A DNA stretch of 58,357 bases from Cupriavidus lacunae (lineage in GTDB: Bacteria > Pseudomonadota > Gammaproteobacteria > Burkholderiales > Burkholderiaceae), in contig NZ_QKWJ01000045.1 of the NCBI RefSeq assembly GCF_003353055.1, positions 399 to 58,755 of the forward strand. The letters run 5' to 3'. The position numbers were made by a program, and so were the translations under genes. Positions 1-7,792 of this stretch are shown piece by piece. Within the stretch, counting starts at the first letter, position 1. Each line of letters starts with the position of its first letter. The notes beneath the pieces were generated by a model. That model saw only the letters and a list, made by a program, of their open reading frames with translations, did not search any database and was not told where the DNA came from.

Positions 1-102
1 AGCGGGCGTTGGGAAACATTGCCAGGCAACGGCACACTCGACGAGATGGCTGAGGTGGTCGTCACGCTCCTGCACCCGTATCTGCAGCCCGATAATTATT
101 AA
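1..102 (+). CDS. C-terminal end of a probable TetR-family regulator (partial)
   Basis: An open frame runs from the first base to a TAA at 100-102 and encodes 33 residues ending HPYLQPDNY. The amphipathic helix around LDEMAEVVVTLLHPYL resembles the last helix of TetR-family ligand-binding domains. Only this end is in the window, so the assignment rests on the character of one helix and is weak. The 188 bases to the next gene are AT-richer and hold no other gene. Confidence 0.4.
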   Translation, partial: SGRWETLPGNGTLDEMAEVVVTLLHPYLQPDNY

Positions 103-290
103 AGCTAATTAAGGGATGTTGTACTAGCTTGGGGGTCAGGGGGCGCGCCAAGGTGCGCGTTTCGCGGTTTACGCAACCTGCATGCCAATATTCGATCTGC
201 ATCGATCAATTCGTAATAGATAAAAACCACTAGTTGCTTCGTGTGAATCGATATGCGATTCTAATGACCTCAATCCTGAGATCCCTAGTG

Positions 291-1091
291 ATGCCAGACT
301 CTCATCCCCCGGTCGAAGAAGCGGCCAGCCTGCTGTTCAACCAGTCGCTGGAAAAAGGGCTGGCCGTGCTGGCCGCCTTCAGCGCCGTTCGGCGCACCAT
401 GACCATCGGCGAGGTTGCCGAGGCGGCTGGCATCAACAAGAGTTCCGCGCAGCGCATGGTCTTCACGCTGGAGCACCTGGGCTACCTGCGCAAACATCCC
501 AAGACACGGCGCTATCAGTTGACGCCGCGGGTGATGCGGATCGGATTCAATTACCTGGCCGCCGATCCGCTGATCGACGTGGCCAATCCATTCCTGTCGG
601 AACTGACCAAGCTGACGACGGAAACCACCTGCCTGACGGAGCCGGACCAAGCGGACATGGTCTATGTCGCGCGCTTTGTCAGCGCCCAGTTCGTGCCGGT
701 ACACATGCCGATCGGCAGCCGCATCCCCATGTACTGCACCGGCTCCGGCCGCGCCTACCTGAGCGCTTTGCCGGAAGGCGAGGCGCTGACACTGCTCGAG
801 CGCTCGGAACGCGTCGCGCACACGCCGCATACACGCACGGATGTCGCGGAAATCGTGGCGACGCTGCGTGAAGCGCGACAGCGCGGCTATGCGATCAATT
901 GCGAGGAACTGTTTCACGGCGACATGACGCTTGCCGCGCCGGTGATCGCCGGCAACGGACGGCCGCTTGGCGCCATCCATGTGGTCGCGCCCACCAGCCG
1001 GTGGTCGTTGGAAGAGGCGCAGGCGCGGCTGGCGCCGCCGTTGCTGCAGAGCGCGCGTGCCATCAGCAGTTCGGTGCGTGCGCTGGGTTAA
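291..1091 (+). CDS. IclR-family transcriptional regulator
   Basis: A 266-residue protein with the full IclR layout. An N-terminal winged helix-turn-helix lies at about residues 17-80 (LEKGLAVLAAF, then TIGEVAEAAGINKSSAQRM and a wing ending YQLTPRVMRIG). An effector-binding domain follows (about 95-262, with GSRIPMYCTGSGRAYLS and a C-terminal GAIHVVAP strand). The sequence style recalls the PcaR/PobR branch that controls aromatic catabolism, but no target genes are adjacent in the same direction. Upstream in-frame ATGs exist at 234 and 264; 291 is chosen because homology-like sequence begins just after it. The next gene, a recombinase, converges on it. Confidence 0.88.
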   Translation: MPDSHPPVEEAASLLFNQSLEKGLAVLAAFSAVRRTMTIGEVAEAAGINKSSAQRMVFTLEHLGYLRKHPKTRRYQLTPRVMRIGFNYLAADPLIDVANPFLSELTKLTTETTCLTEPDQADMVYVARFVSAQFVPVHMPIGSRIPMYCTGSGRAYLSALPEGEALTLLERSERVAHTPHTRTDVAEIVATLREARQRGYAINCEELFHGDMTLAAPVIAGNGRPLGAIHVVAPTSRWSLEEAQARLAPPLLQSARAISSSVRALG

Positions 1092-1145
1092 GCCGGGTAC
1101 AGGGACAGGGGCGATGGAGGGAGAGGCCCAGCGCGAGGATACGCC

Positions 1146-2387
1146 TTAAGCCTTGCCTGAAGCCTTGTTGCTCCAGCCGATACGATGCCGCTCCTGCGTG
1201 GCCGCGTGCCGCGCATCCTCTTCGCTGTGCAGGTACGCGCTCGTGGTAGCGATCGAGGCATGGCCAAAGTTGTCGCGCACAAAACGCAGGTCGACCTGCT
1301 GGTCGGTCATGTGCGAGCCCGCGGTGTGGCGCAGCCAGTGCGCCGAGGCACTGGCCAACACCGCGGCCTGCGCCTCCCATTCGGGCCCGCGCGCCCGCAG
1401 GTGTTCGGCCGCCAGGCCGAACACCTCTTTCAGAATCAGGTGCAGCGCCCCGCGTGACAGGGCCTTGTCGCGCCCCTGATCACGGCCGATGACTGGCAGC
1501 ACCAGCGGGCGTGTCTCCCCGGGCCGCGGCGTGGCCGGCAGTCCGTGCGCGCGGCGGTAGCGCGCCAGTTCGGCGATCAGCTCGTCGGTGGCCGGTACCA
1601 GTCGGGTCCTATTACCCTTGCCGGTCACCTCGAGCCACCAGCGTTCAGTGCCCTGGGCATCGCGCCGGCAGAAGAATGCCCCCATGGCCGTGCCGGTGAC
1701 CTCAGATGCCCGAAGCCCGCCCAGATAAAGCACCGTACAGAGCCAACGGCAGCGCGCCGCATGCAGGCGCTCGCGCTCGGTCGCGGTCGGCATCGCCGCG
1801 ACGGTGTCTTTCACGGTCGCCCACCAGTCATGGCTCAGGTAGCGCGTGATGCGCGGTTGGGTGGGCGCGCGCCGGCGGCGGGCCAGCGCGAGCGGGTTGC
1901 CGGCCAGGTAGCCGGCTTCGGTGAGCCAGGCAAACAGCGCATTCAGGATAACCATCGCCTGGCGCACGCTGCCGGGCGACAGCGGCCCGGCAAAGGGGCG
2001 CCAGTCCGGATGGCTGCGTGCGAGCTTCTTGCTGCCGGCCAGGACCCAGCGCGCGGCCGGCTGCGGATCGGCGAGGAAACGTTCGTACGTGAGCAGATCC
2101 TCGTGCGTCAGCGAGGACAGGGGCTTGCCCAACTGCAGCACGGCCCACAGCAGCAGCCGCTCGGCTTCGCGCCGGTAGGTGGCCAGCGTCGCGGCGCTGT
2201 CGGCATAGCGCGCCAGCCAGGCGGTCACGGCGGCCAGGTCGTCGGCCGCGGCGATGCGGGTGGCGTTGGCGGGGGCGCGGTTGCTGCCGGCCGCGCCGGA
2301 CAGCGCCGGGGTCAGGCGCAAGCGCTCGAGCGGGGTGGGAAGCGGGGCGGCCAGGCTATCCAAAGGTTTGATCGGGAGCAGTTCCAT
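1146..2387 (-). CDS. Tyrosine recombinase / site-specific integrase
   Basis: A 413-residue phage-integrase-family recombinase that breaks and rejoins DNA through a tyrosine. The catalytic set is visible in order: Arg226 in GGLRASEV, Lys257 in VTGKGNRTR, His350 and Arg353 in HWLRHTAGSH, His376 in NFGHASI, and the nucleophile Tyr385 in TTSAYLHSE. A SAM-like core-binding domain occupies about residues 45-180. The start at 2387 gives MELLPIKPL; an ATG at 2408 would add seven residues. It is divergent from the kfrA-like gene across a 147-base AT-rich spacer with palindromes. Its length exceeds XerC/D (about 300 residues), so it is not a housekeeping dif recombinase. Its substrate site is unknown. 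Confidence 0.85.
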   Translation of the reverse strand: MELLPIKPLDSLAAPLPTPLERLRLTPALSGAAGSNRAPANATRIAAADDLAAVTAWLARYADSAATLATYRREAERLLLWAVLQLGKPLSSLTHEDLLTYERFLADPQPAARWVLAGSKKLARSHPDWRPFAGPLSPGSVRQAMVILNALFAWLTEAGYLAGNPLALARRRRAPTQPRITRYLSHDWWATVKDTVAAMPTATERERLHAARCRWLCTVLYLGGLRASEVTGTAMGAFFCRRDAQGTERWWLEVTGKGNRTRLVPATDELIAELARYRRAHGLPATPRPGETRPLVLPVIGRDQGRDKALSRGALHLILKEVFGLAAEHLRARGPEWEAQAAVLASASAHWLRHTAGSHMTDQQVDLRFVRDNFGHASIATTSAYLHSEEDARHAATQERHRIGWSNKASGKA

Positions 2388-2435
2388 GGTGTATCGGCCG
2401 AAGCACATGCTATTTGCGTCACTATAGCATATAGG

Positions 2436-2505
2436 TAGACATAAGCGCAGTTATGTCTAAACTATTGAAACAATCGTTAGCAATTAAACGTATTACGTAG
2501 TAATA
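2436..2505. promoter_or_regulatory. Two palindromes in the integrase-kfrA divergent spacer
   Basis: A perfect 9-base inverted repeat (TAGACATAA / TTATGTCTA, six-base spacer) occupies 2436-2459. A second (TATTAC-GTA-GTAATA) occupies 2491-2505, ending 29 bases before the kfrA-like start. KfrA of IncP plasmids is known to repress its own promoter from operator repeats, so these are candidate operators. They could also be crossover arms for the recombinase. The choice between the two roles is inference. Confidence 0.55.
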
Positions 2506-2534
2506 TATCGAGTCATTCCACTCCCTTTTTCCCG

Positions 2535-3740
2535 ATGCCGGCAGCCGACCTGGATCTGACCGACGCTGCGCTGCAGGCCGCCATGGCCAATGACATTGCC
2601 GACCTGCGCAGCCGTTTTCCCGAAACCCGTGCGCTCTATCGCGAGGTCTGCGGGCTGCTGTTTTTTCGCTACGGCGTGACGCCCACCGCCAACAAGCTCT
2701 ACAGCCTGGTGCGCAAGGGCAGCATGGGCACGCCCGCGGAGGTGCTGCAGCAGTTCTGGCGGGAGCTGCGCGGCCGGACGCGCGTGACCATCGACCATCC
2801 GGACCTGCCGGACCCCCTCAAGCAGATCGCCGCCGAGGCGGTCCAGACCATCTGGCAGTCGGCCAACGAAGCGGCGACCGCCGAACTGGCGACGCTGCGC
2901 GCGGAAGCCCGGCACGCCGCGAGCGAAGCGGAAGCCGAGCGCGATGCGGCGCGCGTGGAGACGGCCGCCGCGCGCGAGGATGCGGCGGCCATTGCCGCCC
3001 AGCTGGCGGAAGCGCGGCAGGCGCACGACACGGTGCAGGCAGACCTGGCCGCGGAGCGACAGGCGCACGCCGCCACGCAGGCCCGGCTCGAGGCGGGGAG
3101 GACGGAACTGGAGGCGGGCCGGCGCCAGCTGGACGCCTTGCGAACCCAATTCTCGGCGGAGCTGGAGCGCGCGCGCGAGGCGGTGACGCTCGCGCAGGAA
3201 CGCGCCGAAGCCAGCGAGCGGCGCAGCTTGCGCGAACTCGACCAGGAGCGCACCGCGCGCCAGAAGAGCGAGCGCACGGCCGAAGACCTGCGCGCCGAAC
3301 TGGCGGCGGCACGCAGCGAGGCGCGCGATGCGGCCGTGGCGCAGGCGGAGGGCCGCGCCAAGCTCGAAGCGCAGGCCGCGGCGCTGACCGAGCGGCTCGC
3401 GGTAGCCGAGCAGGCGCAACGCAAGGCGGCGGGCGACCTGGAGGCCGTGCAGGCGGAACTCGCCGCGGCACTGCGCCGGGCCGAGCGCGGCGAAGCCGAA
3501 GCGGCGCTCGCGCGCCAGTTGCTGGCCACCCTGCGCGTCGCGCCGCCCGAACGGGACGGCGGTGGTGGAAGGCGGCGCAAGGGCGGCAGTTCGGCGGCGA
3601 CCGCGCCGGAAGAGCAGGGCGACGGTCAGGGGGAAGCTCAGCAGGATGAGTTGGCCGGAGAACAGGGCGACGAGCCGGGGGCGGCGCTACCCAACAATCA
3701 GGACGAAGGCAACGACGGCAGCGATGACAGCAAAGACTGA
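2535..3740 (+). CDS. kfrA: KfrA-like DNA-binding coiled-coil protein
   Basis: A 401-residue protein. Residues about 10-105 match the KfrA N-terminal DNA-binding domain in style (IADLRSRFPETRALYREVC, then VTPTANKLYSLVRKGSM). A very long Ala/Glu/Arg-rich coiled coil follows (about 115-345), then a Gly/Asp/Glu-rich acidic tail ending DGSDDSKD. KfrA of IncP plasmids is an autoregulated protein with a long helical tail, implicated in plasmid maintenance; chromosomal relatives often sit beside a tyrosine recombinase, as here. The stop codon overlaps an ATG (3724) in frame with the downstream H-NS-like gene, suggesting translational coupling. The 3' end is repeated at about 5140-5300. Confidence 0.78.
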   Translation: MPAADLDLTDAALQAAMANDIADLRSRFPETRALYREVCGLLFFRYGVTPTANKLYSLVRKGSMGTPAEVLQQFWRELRGRTRVTIDHPDLPDPLKQIAAEAVQTIWQSANEAATAELATLRAEARHAASEAEAERDAARVETAAAREDAAAIAAQLAEARQAHDTVQADLAAERQAHAATQARLEAGRTELEAGRRQLDALRTQFSAELERAREAVTLAQERAEASERRSLRELDQERTARQKSERTAEDLRAELAAARSEARDAAVAQAEGRAKLEAQAAALTERLAVAEQAQRKAAGDLEAVQAELAAALRRAERGEAEAALARQLLATLRVAPPERDGGGGRRRKGGSSAATAPEEQGDGQGEAQQDELAGEQGDEPGAALPNNQDEGNDGSDDSKD

Positions 3741-3834
3741 GCGGGGAACGCGATCCGCTGAAGCGAACGACACGCAAGAGACAAGGTCTCACCGTCCATG
3801 GAATAAGGAAGCGTCTGCACCTGCAGTGTCTTCA

Positions 3835-5100
3835 ATGAAGGAGAGCGAATTGACCCCGAAGCAAGTGGTGGAACCCGTTGTCGCGAGCCAGGCGACGGAC
3901 GGACTTGGTCAGATGGAGCTTCCCATCGCGGAGGCGATGCGCGACGCGGATCCCGTCATGGGTGAAGCCAGGGATGCAGGCGTCGGTCGTGGCAGCGCTG
4001 ACACGCAGGCCCGACGCATGGACTTCTGGTCCACCAGCCGGGATAGCGGCCCGACGGCGACCGTGTCATATCGGCGCCGGCGGCCTTACGCAGCCCCGGA
4101 CGCTTCAACGAACGACGTGGCACCGGAAGCATCGAGGGAAGCCGCCGCCTCGGAAGCGTTGAGGGAATCTGACGCGCCGGCAGCGCCCATGGAAGCCATG
4201 CCCTCGGAAGCGACCACGGAAGCCGTGGCCGAAGCTCCGGTTGAAGTCCTGGCCACGGACGAGCCGACGGAAGCTGCCGCCCAGGACGAACGGACCGAAA
4301 CGGCCGCCCCGGTAGCACCGCTTGACGCCCCAGCTCCGGAAGCGGCGCCGGAAGCGAGGCAGGCCCCGAAGCGCGGTCGGAAGCCGAAAGCGCTCACCGA
4401 AACTGCCGCGGCGGAAGCTGCGCCGGAAGAGACGCGGGCCCCGAAGCGCGGTCGGAAGCCGAAAGCGCTCACCGAAACTGCCGCGGCGGAAGCTGCGCCG
4501 GAAGAGACGCTGGCCCCGAAGCGCGGTCGGAAGCCGAAAGTGCTCACCGAAACCGCCGCTCCGGAAGCTGCGCCGGAAGAGAGGCGGACCCCGAAGGGCG
4601 GTCGGAAGCCGAAAATCCTAGCTGAACTTGCCGCTCCGGAAGTCCCGACTCAAGAGACCCCAACCCGGAAGCGCGGGCCGAAGCAGATAGCACTGCCTGG
4701 AGTGGAGGCTGCCCCGGAAGCGCCGACTCAGAAGACGCGAACCCGGAAGCCGCGACAGGAGCAAAAAGCGCCTACCGCAACCCAAAGCCCGTCCAAATCC
4801 TCACTGCTCGCTCAACTGGCATCTGTCAATGCGCAACTTGAGCAGTTGCGAGCCACGGAAGTGCCAAAGGTCGTGGAGGAGATTCAGCAGTGGATGCAGG
4901 AGTACGACCTCAGCATTGAGGACATTGCGGGCAAGCCCAGTGTTGAGCCCGCTGCCCGCGCTGTTCCGACCAAGACGAAGGCCGCGCCGCGCCCGAGGTA
5001 CCGCAATCCCAAGACGGGCCAGACCTGGTCGGGGCGCGGTCGGGCACCCGCGTGGATTGGCAAGAAGCCCGAGCGTTTCCTCATCGATCGCTTGTCCTGA
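3835..5100 (+). CDS. Large H-NS-family nucleoid protein with AT-hook-like repeats
   Basis: The C-terminus (about the last 50 residues, with YRNPKTGQTWSGRGRAPAWI) is the H-NS DNA-binding domain in its beta-proteobacterial form (Trp-Ser-Gly-Arg-Gly-Arg). A short helical segment before it (LLAQLASVNAQLEQLRATEV) is the likely oligomerisation region. The N-terminal two thirds are unusual: an Ala/Glu/Pro-rich stretch containing four 25-residue repeats, each bearing KRGRKPK or GGRKPK, which resemble AT-hook minor-groove binders. Such a protein would bind AT-rich, often foreign, DNA and silence it. The start at 3835 (MKESELTPKQ) gives 421 residues; an in-frame ATG at 3724 overlapping the kfrA stop is an alternative. 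Family is clear; the repeat function is inference. Confidence 0.75.
   Translation: MKESELTPKQVVEPVVASQATDGLGQMELPIAEAMRDADPVMGEARDAGVGRGSADTQARRMDFWSTSRDSGPTATVSYRRRRPYAAPDASTNDVAPEASREAAASEALRESDAPAAPMEAMPSEATTEAVAEAPVEVLATDEPTEAAAQDERTETAAPVAPLDAPAPEAAPEARQAPKRGRKPKALTETAAAEAAPEETRAPKRGRKPKALTETAAAEAAPEETLAPKRGRKPKVLTETAAPEAAPEERRTPKGGRKPKILAELAAPEVPTQETPTRKRGPKQIALPGVEAAPEAPTQKTRTRKPRQEQKAPTATQSPSKSSLLAQLASVNAQLEQLRATEVPKVVEEIQQWMQEYDLSIEDIAGKPSVEPAARAVPTKTKAAPRPRYRNPKTGQTWSGRGRAPAWIGKKPERFLIDRLS
4363..4662 (+). repeat. Four 75-bp in-frame tandem repeats encoding AT-hook-like units
   Basis: Units begin at 4363, 4438, 4513 and 4588. Each encodes 25 residues built as APKRGRKPK followed by an acidic Ala/Glu linker. 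The first three are nearly identical in DNA, the fourth has drifted (KGGRKPK), and a degenerate fifth (RKRGPK) follows. Because the period is a multiple of three, copy number could change without breaking the reading frame. Confidence 0.85.
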
Positions 5101-5139
5101 ACGACAGGTTGGCGGGCGCGGCCGGTCCGCCCCCCTTCT

Positions 5140-5308
5140 GACGAGCAAACTCGGCAGGCCGGAAGTTCGGCGGCCACTGCGTAGGAAGACCAAGGGGAAG
5201 AGCTGTGCAACGAGCCGGGGGCGGCGGCGCTGCCTGGCAATCAGGACGAAGGCAACGACAGCAGTGACGGCAGTGACGGCAGCGATGACAGCAAAGACTG
5301 AGCGGGCG
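5140..5308 (+). repeat. Partial duplicate of the kfrA 3' end
   Basis: This stretch repeats about 3580-3750. The shared blocks include GAGCCGGGGGCGGCG, AATCAGGACGAAGGCAACGA and GATGACAGCAAAGACTGAGC, with an internal deletion and a small expansion of the GACGGCAGT motif. In both places the kfrA tail runs straight into an H-NS-like coding frame beginning ATGACAGCAAAG. The layout implies that a kfrA tail plus H-NS unit was duplicated and one copy rearranged. Confidence 0.8.
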
Positions 5309-5554
5309 GACGCGATCCGCTGGATTCAGGCGCAGATGGACGACTACGGGCTCACCTTGGAAGACCTCGACGCGGCGGGGTGCTTCGCGCCGCCGCCGCC
5401 GCCGCCGCCGCCTCCACCGCCCGCACCACCGGCGCCGGTGGTCTGCTACCGCAATGCGGAAGGGCTGACCTGGGACGGGCAGGGCGAGATGCCCTCGTGG
5501 CTCAAGCGGGCCGTCAATGCGGGGCAGAGCGTCGAGTTTTTCCGGGTGGGATAG
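5285..5554 (+). CDS. Short H-NS-family protein with a polyproline linker
   Basis: An 89-residue protein in three parts: an N-terminal helix (AIRWIQAQMDDYGLTLEDLD), a run of eleven prolines encoded by repeated CCG/GCC codons, and an H-NS C-terminal DNA-binding motif in modified form (VCYRNAEGLTWDGQGEMPSW, then LKRAVNAGQSVEFFRVG). The usual Gly-Arg-Gly-Arg loop is replaced by Asp-Gly-Gln-Gly-Glu, so DNA affinity may differ. The ATG at 5285 lies inside the duplicated kfrA tail. This is the only intact copy of a gene whose decayed versions recur at about 6.9, 23.2, 30.8 and 40.8 kb. Confidence 0.7.
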   Translation: MTAKTERADAIRWIQAQMDDYGLTLEDLDAAGCFAPPPPPPPPPPPAPPAPVVCYRNAEGLTWDGQGEMPSWLKRAVNAGQSVEFFRVG

Positions 5555-5631
5555 GCCCGCCGATGCATTCGGCCCTCAGACCAACGGCAATCTGACGAGG
5601 GCTCACCGACACAACCCACGACGACCCATTT

Positions 5632-6390
5632 ATGAAAGTACGCGTTTTTACCCTGTTGTAGCTCGCCGCCATGACGAGCGGCGGTATGCTGCCACCCACG
5701 CCGGCACACGCCGGCGTGTTCGACGATGAGCAGGCGCGCAAAACGGTCATCAACCTGCGCGACCAGTTCAACAGCTTCCAGGGCACGGCTACCCAGCGCA
5801 TTGAGCAGAACAGCCGCACCACGCTCGACCTGCAGAACCAGTTCGAAGGTCTACGCCAGGAACTGGCGCGGCTACGCGGCCAGAACGAAGTGCTGCAGAA
5901 CACGGTAGCGACGCTGCAGAAGCAGCAGAAGGACTATTACGCCGACCTGGATGCGCGCCTGAAGAAATTCGAGCCGCAGCACGCTTCGGTCGAAGACCGC
6001 CAAGGCACGTCGCAGCCGGGCGAGAAGCCCGAATACGACGCCGCGCTCAAGCATTTCCAGGCGGGCGACTTCAAGAGCGCCGGGAATGCGTTCTCGTCGT
6101 TTATCAAGAAGTATCCGCAGAGCCCGTACCTGCCGCTGGCCCAGTACTGGCTCGGCAACTCGCTCTACGCGCAGCGCGACTACAAGGGGTCCACCTGGGT
6201 GCTGCAGAAAATGATCCATGCCAACCCGACGCATCCCAAGGTGCCGGACGCCATGATCGCGGTGGCCAATAATCAGATCGAGTCCGGCCAGAAGGCTGCC
6301 GCGCGCAAAACGCTGGAACAGGTGGTGGCCAGGTATCCCGGTACCGAAGGCGCGCGTGCGGCGATCAACCGGTTGAAGACGCTGAAGTAA
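5632..6390 (+). pseudogene. cpoB: Orphan cpoB/ybgF-like gene with a stop codon in the signal peptide
   Basis: The frame encodes the mature part of CpoB (YbgF), the periplasmic Tol-Pal partner that coordinates peptidoglycan synthesis with outer-membrane constriction. It has an N-terminal coiled coil (about GVFDDEQARKTVINLRDQF onward) and C-terminal TPR-like repeats (EYDAALKHFQAGDFKSAGN, then QSPYLPLAQYWLGNSLY). The natural start appears to be ATG 5632 (MKVRVFTLL), but the tenth codon is TAG (5659-5661), before LAAM and the cleavage-site-like PAHA. Restart at ATG 5671 would yield a shortened, poorly hydrophobic leader. No tol or pal gene is near, so this is probably a surplus, export-defective copy. 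Confidence 0.72.
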
Positions 6391-6418
6391 GTGCGGGCGG
6401 GTTCCAGCCAGCCCGCAC
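6391..6418 (+). terminator. Stem-loop directly after the cpoB-like stop codon
   Basis: GTGCGGGCGGG and CCAGCCCGCAC pair over 11 bases with one mismatch around a six-base loop. No T-run follows, so this may be a rho-assisted or attenuating structure rather than a classic intrinsic terminator. Confidence 0.4.
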
Positions 6419-6555
6419 AGTGCGCCAAAGGGCCGCCGTGGGGTCATCGATTAGAAGGGACTCCCCGTCCCGAGGTTTCGGCGGAAGCCGCCAGTTGGCA
6501 CCAACGTGCCATGATGGCGCGTCGAGGCTGCATCACAACCCATGCTGCCGGCTGG

Positions 6556-6783
6556 CTAAACGGGTACTGACACAGCTGCAGGTGCAATGGCAGTTTTCAC
6601 GCGAGCGGACCTGGTCCACTTCTTGTCGAGCACGGCGACAACGATCAGCCCAAGCGACGGGCTCAGGATCAACGAGAAGATAATCCATGTGGCGCCGGAG
6701 CGTCCCAGTGCGTTGGCAAAAAGGCCAACCGCGAAGGAGCAGGTGATCCAGGCAACAATTGCAAGCATGGCGGCAGATCCCAT
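6556..6783 (-). CDS. Small predicted membrane protein, unknown function
   Basis: A 75-residue frame with two hydrophobic stretches (about residues 3-25, AMLAIVAWITCSFAVGLF, and 32-52, IIFSLILSPSLGLIVVAVL) separated by a short polar loop, followed by a basic tail. I do not recognise a family. Just upstream on the same strand (6787-6870) is another short hydrophobic frame (FPQVLLIAVVPILVARRF) whose start is missing where the H-NS-like remnant begins. The pair may be the surviving end of a small membrane-protein operon. There is no obvious ribosome-binding site, so it may not be expressed. Confidence 0.4.
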   Translation of the reverse strand: MGSAAMLAIVAWITCSFAVGLFANALGRSGATWIIFSLILSPSLGLIVVAVLDKKWTRSARVKTAIAPAAVSVPV

Positions 6784-6879
6784 GAATCAAAGTGATCGCC
6801 ACGCGAAACGGCGAGCCACCAGTATGGGCACAACTGCAATCAGTAGCACTTGGGGAAAGGCATTAAGGGAAAGCGCTAA

Positions 6880-7073
6880 ATGGACCACTGGATCCGGTGC
6901 AGATTGCCGACTATGGGACTGGACGCTGGAAGGCCTCTGAAAGGGCGGGGCGCTTCGGCCAGTCGCCGCCTCCACCCGACCGCCGGTGGTCTGCTATCGC
7001 AACGCGGGAAGGCTAGCCCGCGACAGGAAGGACGAGATGCAGTCGAGCATGCGGCGTCAGTGCTCGTCAATGC
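6880..7073 (+). pseudogene. Decayed copy of the short H-NS-like gene (copy B)
   Basis: The DNA lines up along its whole length with the intact gene at 5285-5554, keeping landmarks such as CCGGTGGTCTGCTA, but it is broken by several indels and stops. The polyproline run has shrunk. No reading frame survives. It lies between the small membrane frame and the winged-helix gene. Confidence 0.6.
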
Positions 7074-7407
7074 TTCGCATGGCCAAGGGCGTTTGATTTT
7101 GCGCTGCGGCTGTCACTGAGTCGGTTCCTAATACACCGTTCAATGCCATTTTCGCGCCAGACTTCTTGAGGACCGGTCCCCAATCGACCAGCCGATAGAC
7201 CGGTCCGTCCTTCTCGATACGAACCCCGGCCTGCGCCGCCGCTTGCTTAACTAGCATGGTCACAGTCTTCTTATCGATGCCAGTCCGCGCTACCACCTTG
7301 ACCAAGGTCGCATCGGTGATGGCGTCGATCGCAGCCAGAACGGTAAGCATTCGCCGCAGGTCGCCCCTGGGGTATTTCGGCACGTCGTTGTCATCAACTG
7401 GCATCAA
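7057..7407 (-). CDS. Small winged-helix-like protein
   Basis: A 116-residue protein. Residues about 15-75 read as a winged helix-turn-helix: MLTVLAAIDAITDATLVKVV, then ARTGIDKKTVTMLVKQAA as the turn and recognition helix, and a wing ending KDGPVYRLVDWGPV. The tail has no recognised domain. I cannot place it in a named family; a DNA-binding regulator or small plasmid-type control protein is the best reading. The C-terminal end overlaps the edge of the decayed H-NS-like copy on the other strand. Confidence 0.55.
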   Translation of the reverse strand: MMPVDDNDVPKYPRGDLRRMLTVLAAIDAITDATLVKVVARTGIDKKTVTMLVKQAAAQAGVRIEKDGPVYRLVDWGPVLKKSGAKMALNGVLGTDSVTAAAQNQTPLAMRSIDEH

Positions 7408-7792
7408 TTACCCGCTCACGATGTTGGATCGGATTACCCGCTACAGTCTTTTAACGGCAGAGAAACGACGGGGTTGACATTTGCAGTGCGCGTGGCCATG
7501 GCGCAGCCCGGGGGCATGCGCTCTGACGGTCCAGATGATTCACACTAGTCCCGACTCGGCCAACCTAGATGCCGCGGCGCCAGCCCGACAGTCCCAGAAC
7601 GACCCTTCTCCGTCATCGGCAGTTCAGAGTCGAACGGCCGAAATGGCCAGAGCCGCGGTCATTCCAACCGAGCCTTGGACGTCCGAGAAGGTCGGCAAGA
7701 GCTCCTCTTGGCCGGGAGCAAGCTGTAGTTGCCTTCAACCCTAAGTTCGCGGCATTCCGCCTGCCACCAAGGGGAACTGTCCGCAATATCGA
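7408..7792. other. Gap without a recognisable gene
   Basis: The 385 bases between the winged-helix gene and the end of the acyl-CoA synthetase frame hold only short open frames with no recognisable product. Confidence 0.5.

Noticed and set aside
1146..2387. Recombinase as evidence of a prophage
   Set aside because: No capsid, tail, terminase, lysis or phage repressor genes occur in the window; the kfrA neighbour points to a different kind of integrase locus.
4363..4662. 75-bp repeats as a possible CRISPR array
   Set aside because: Repeats are contiguous, in frame and without unique spacers; they encode protein repeats.
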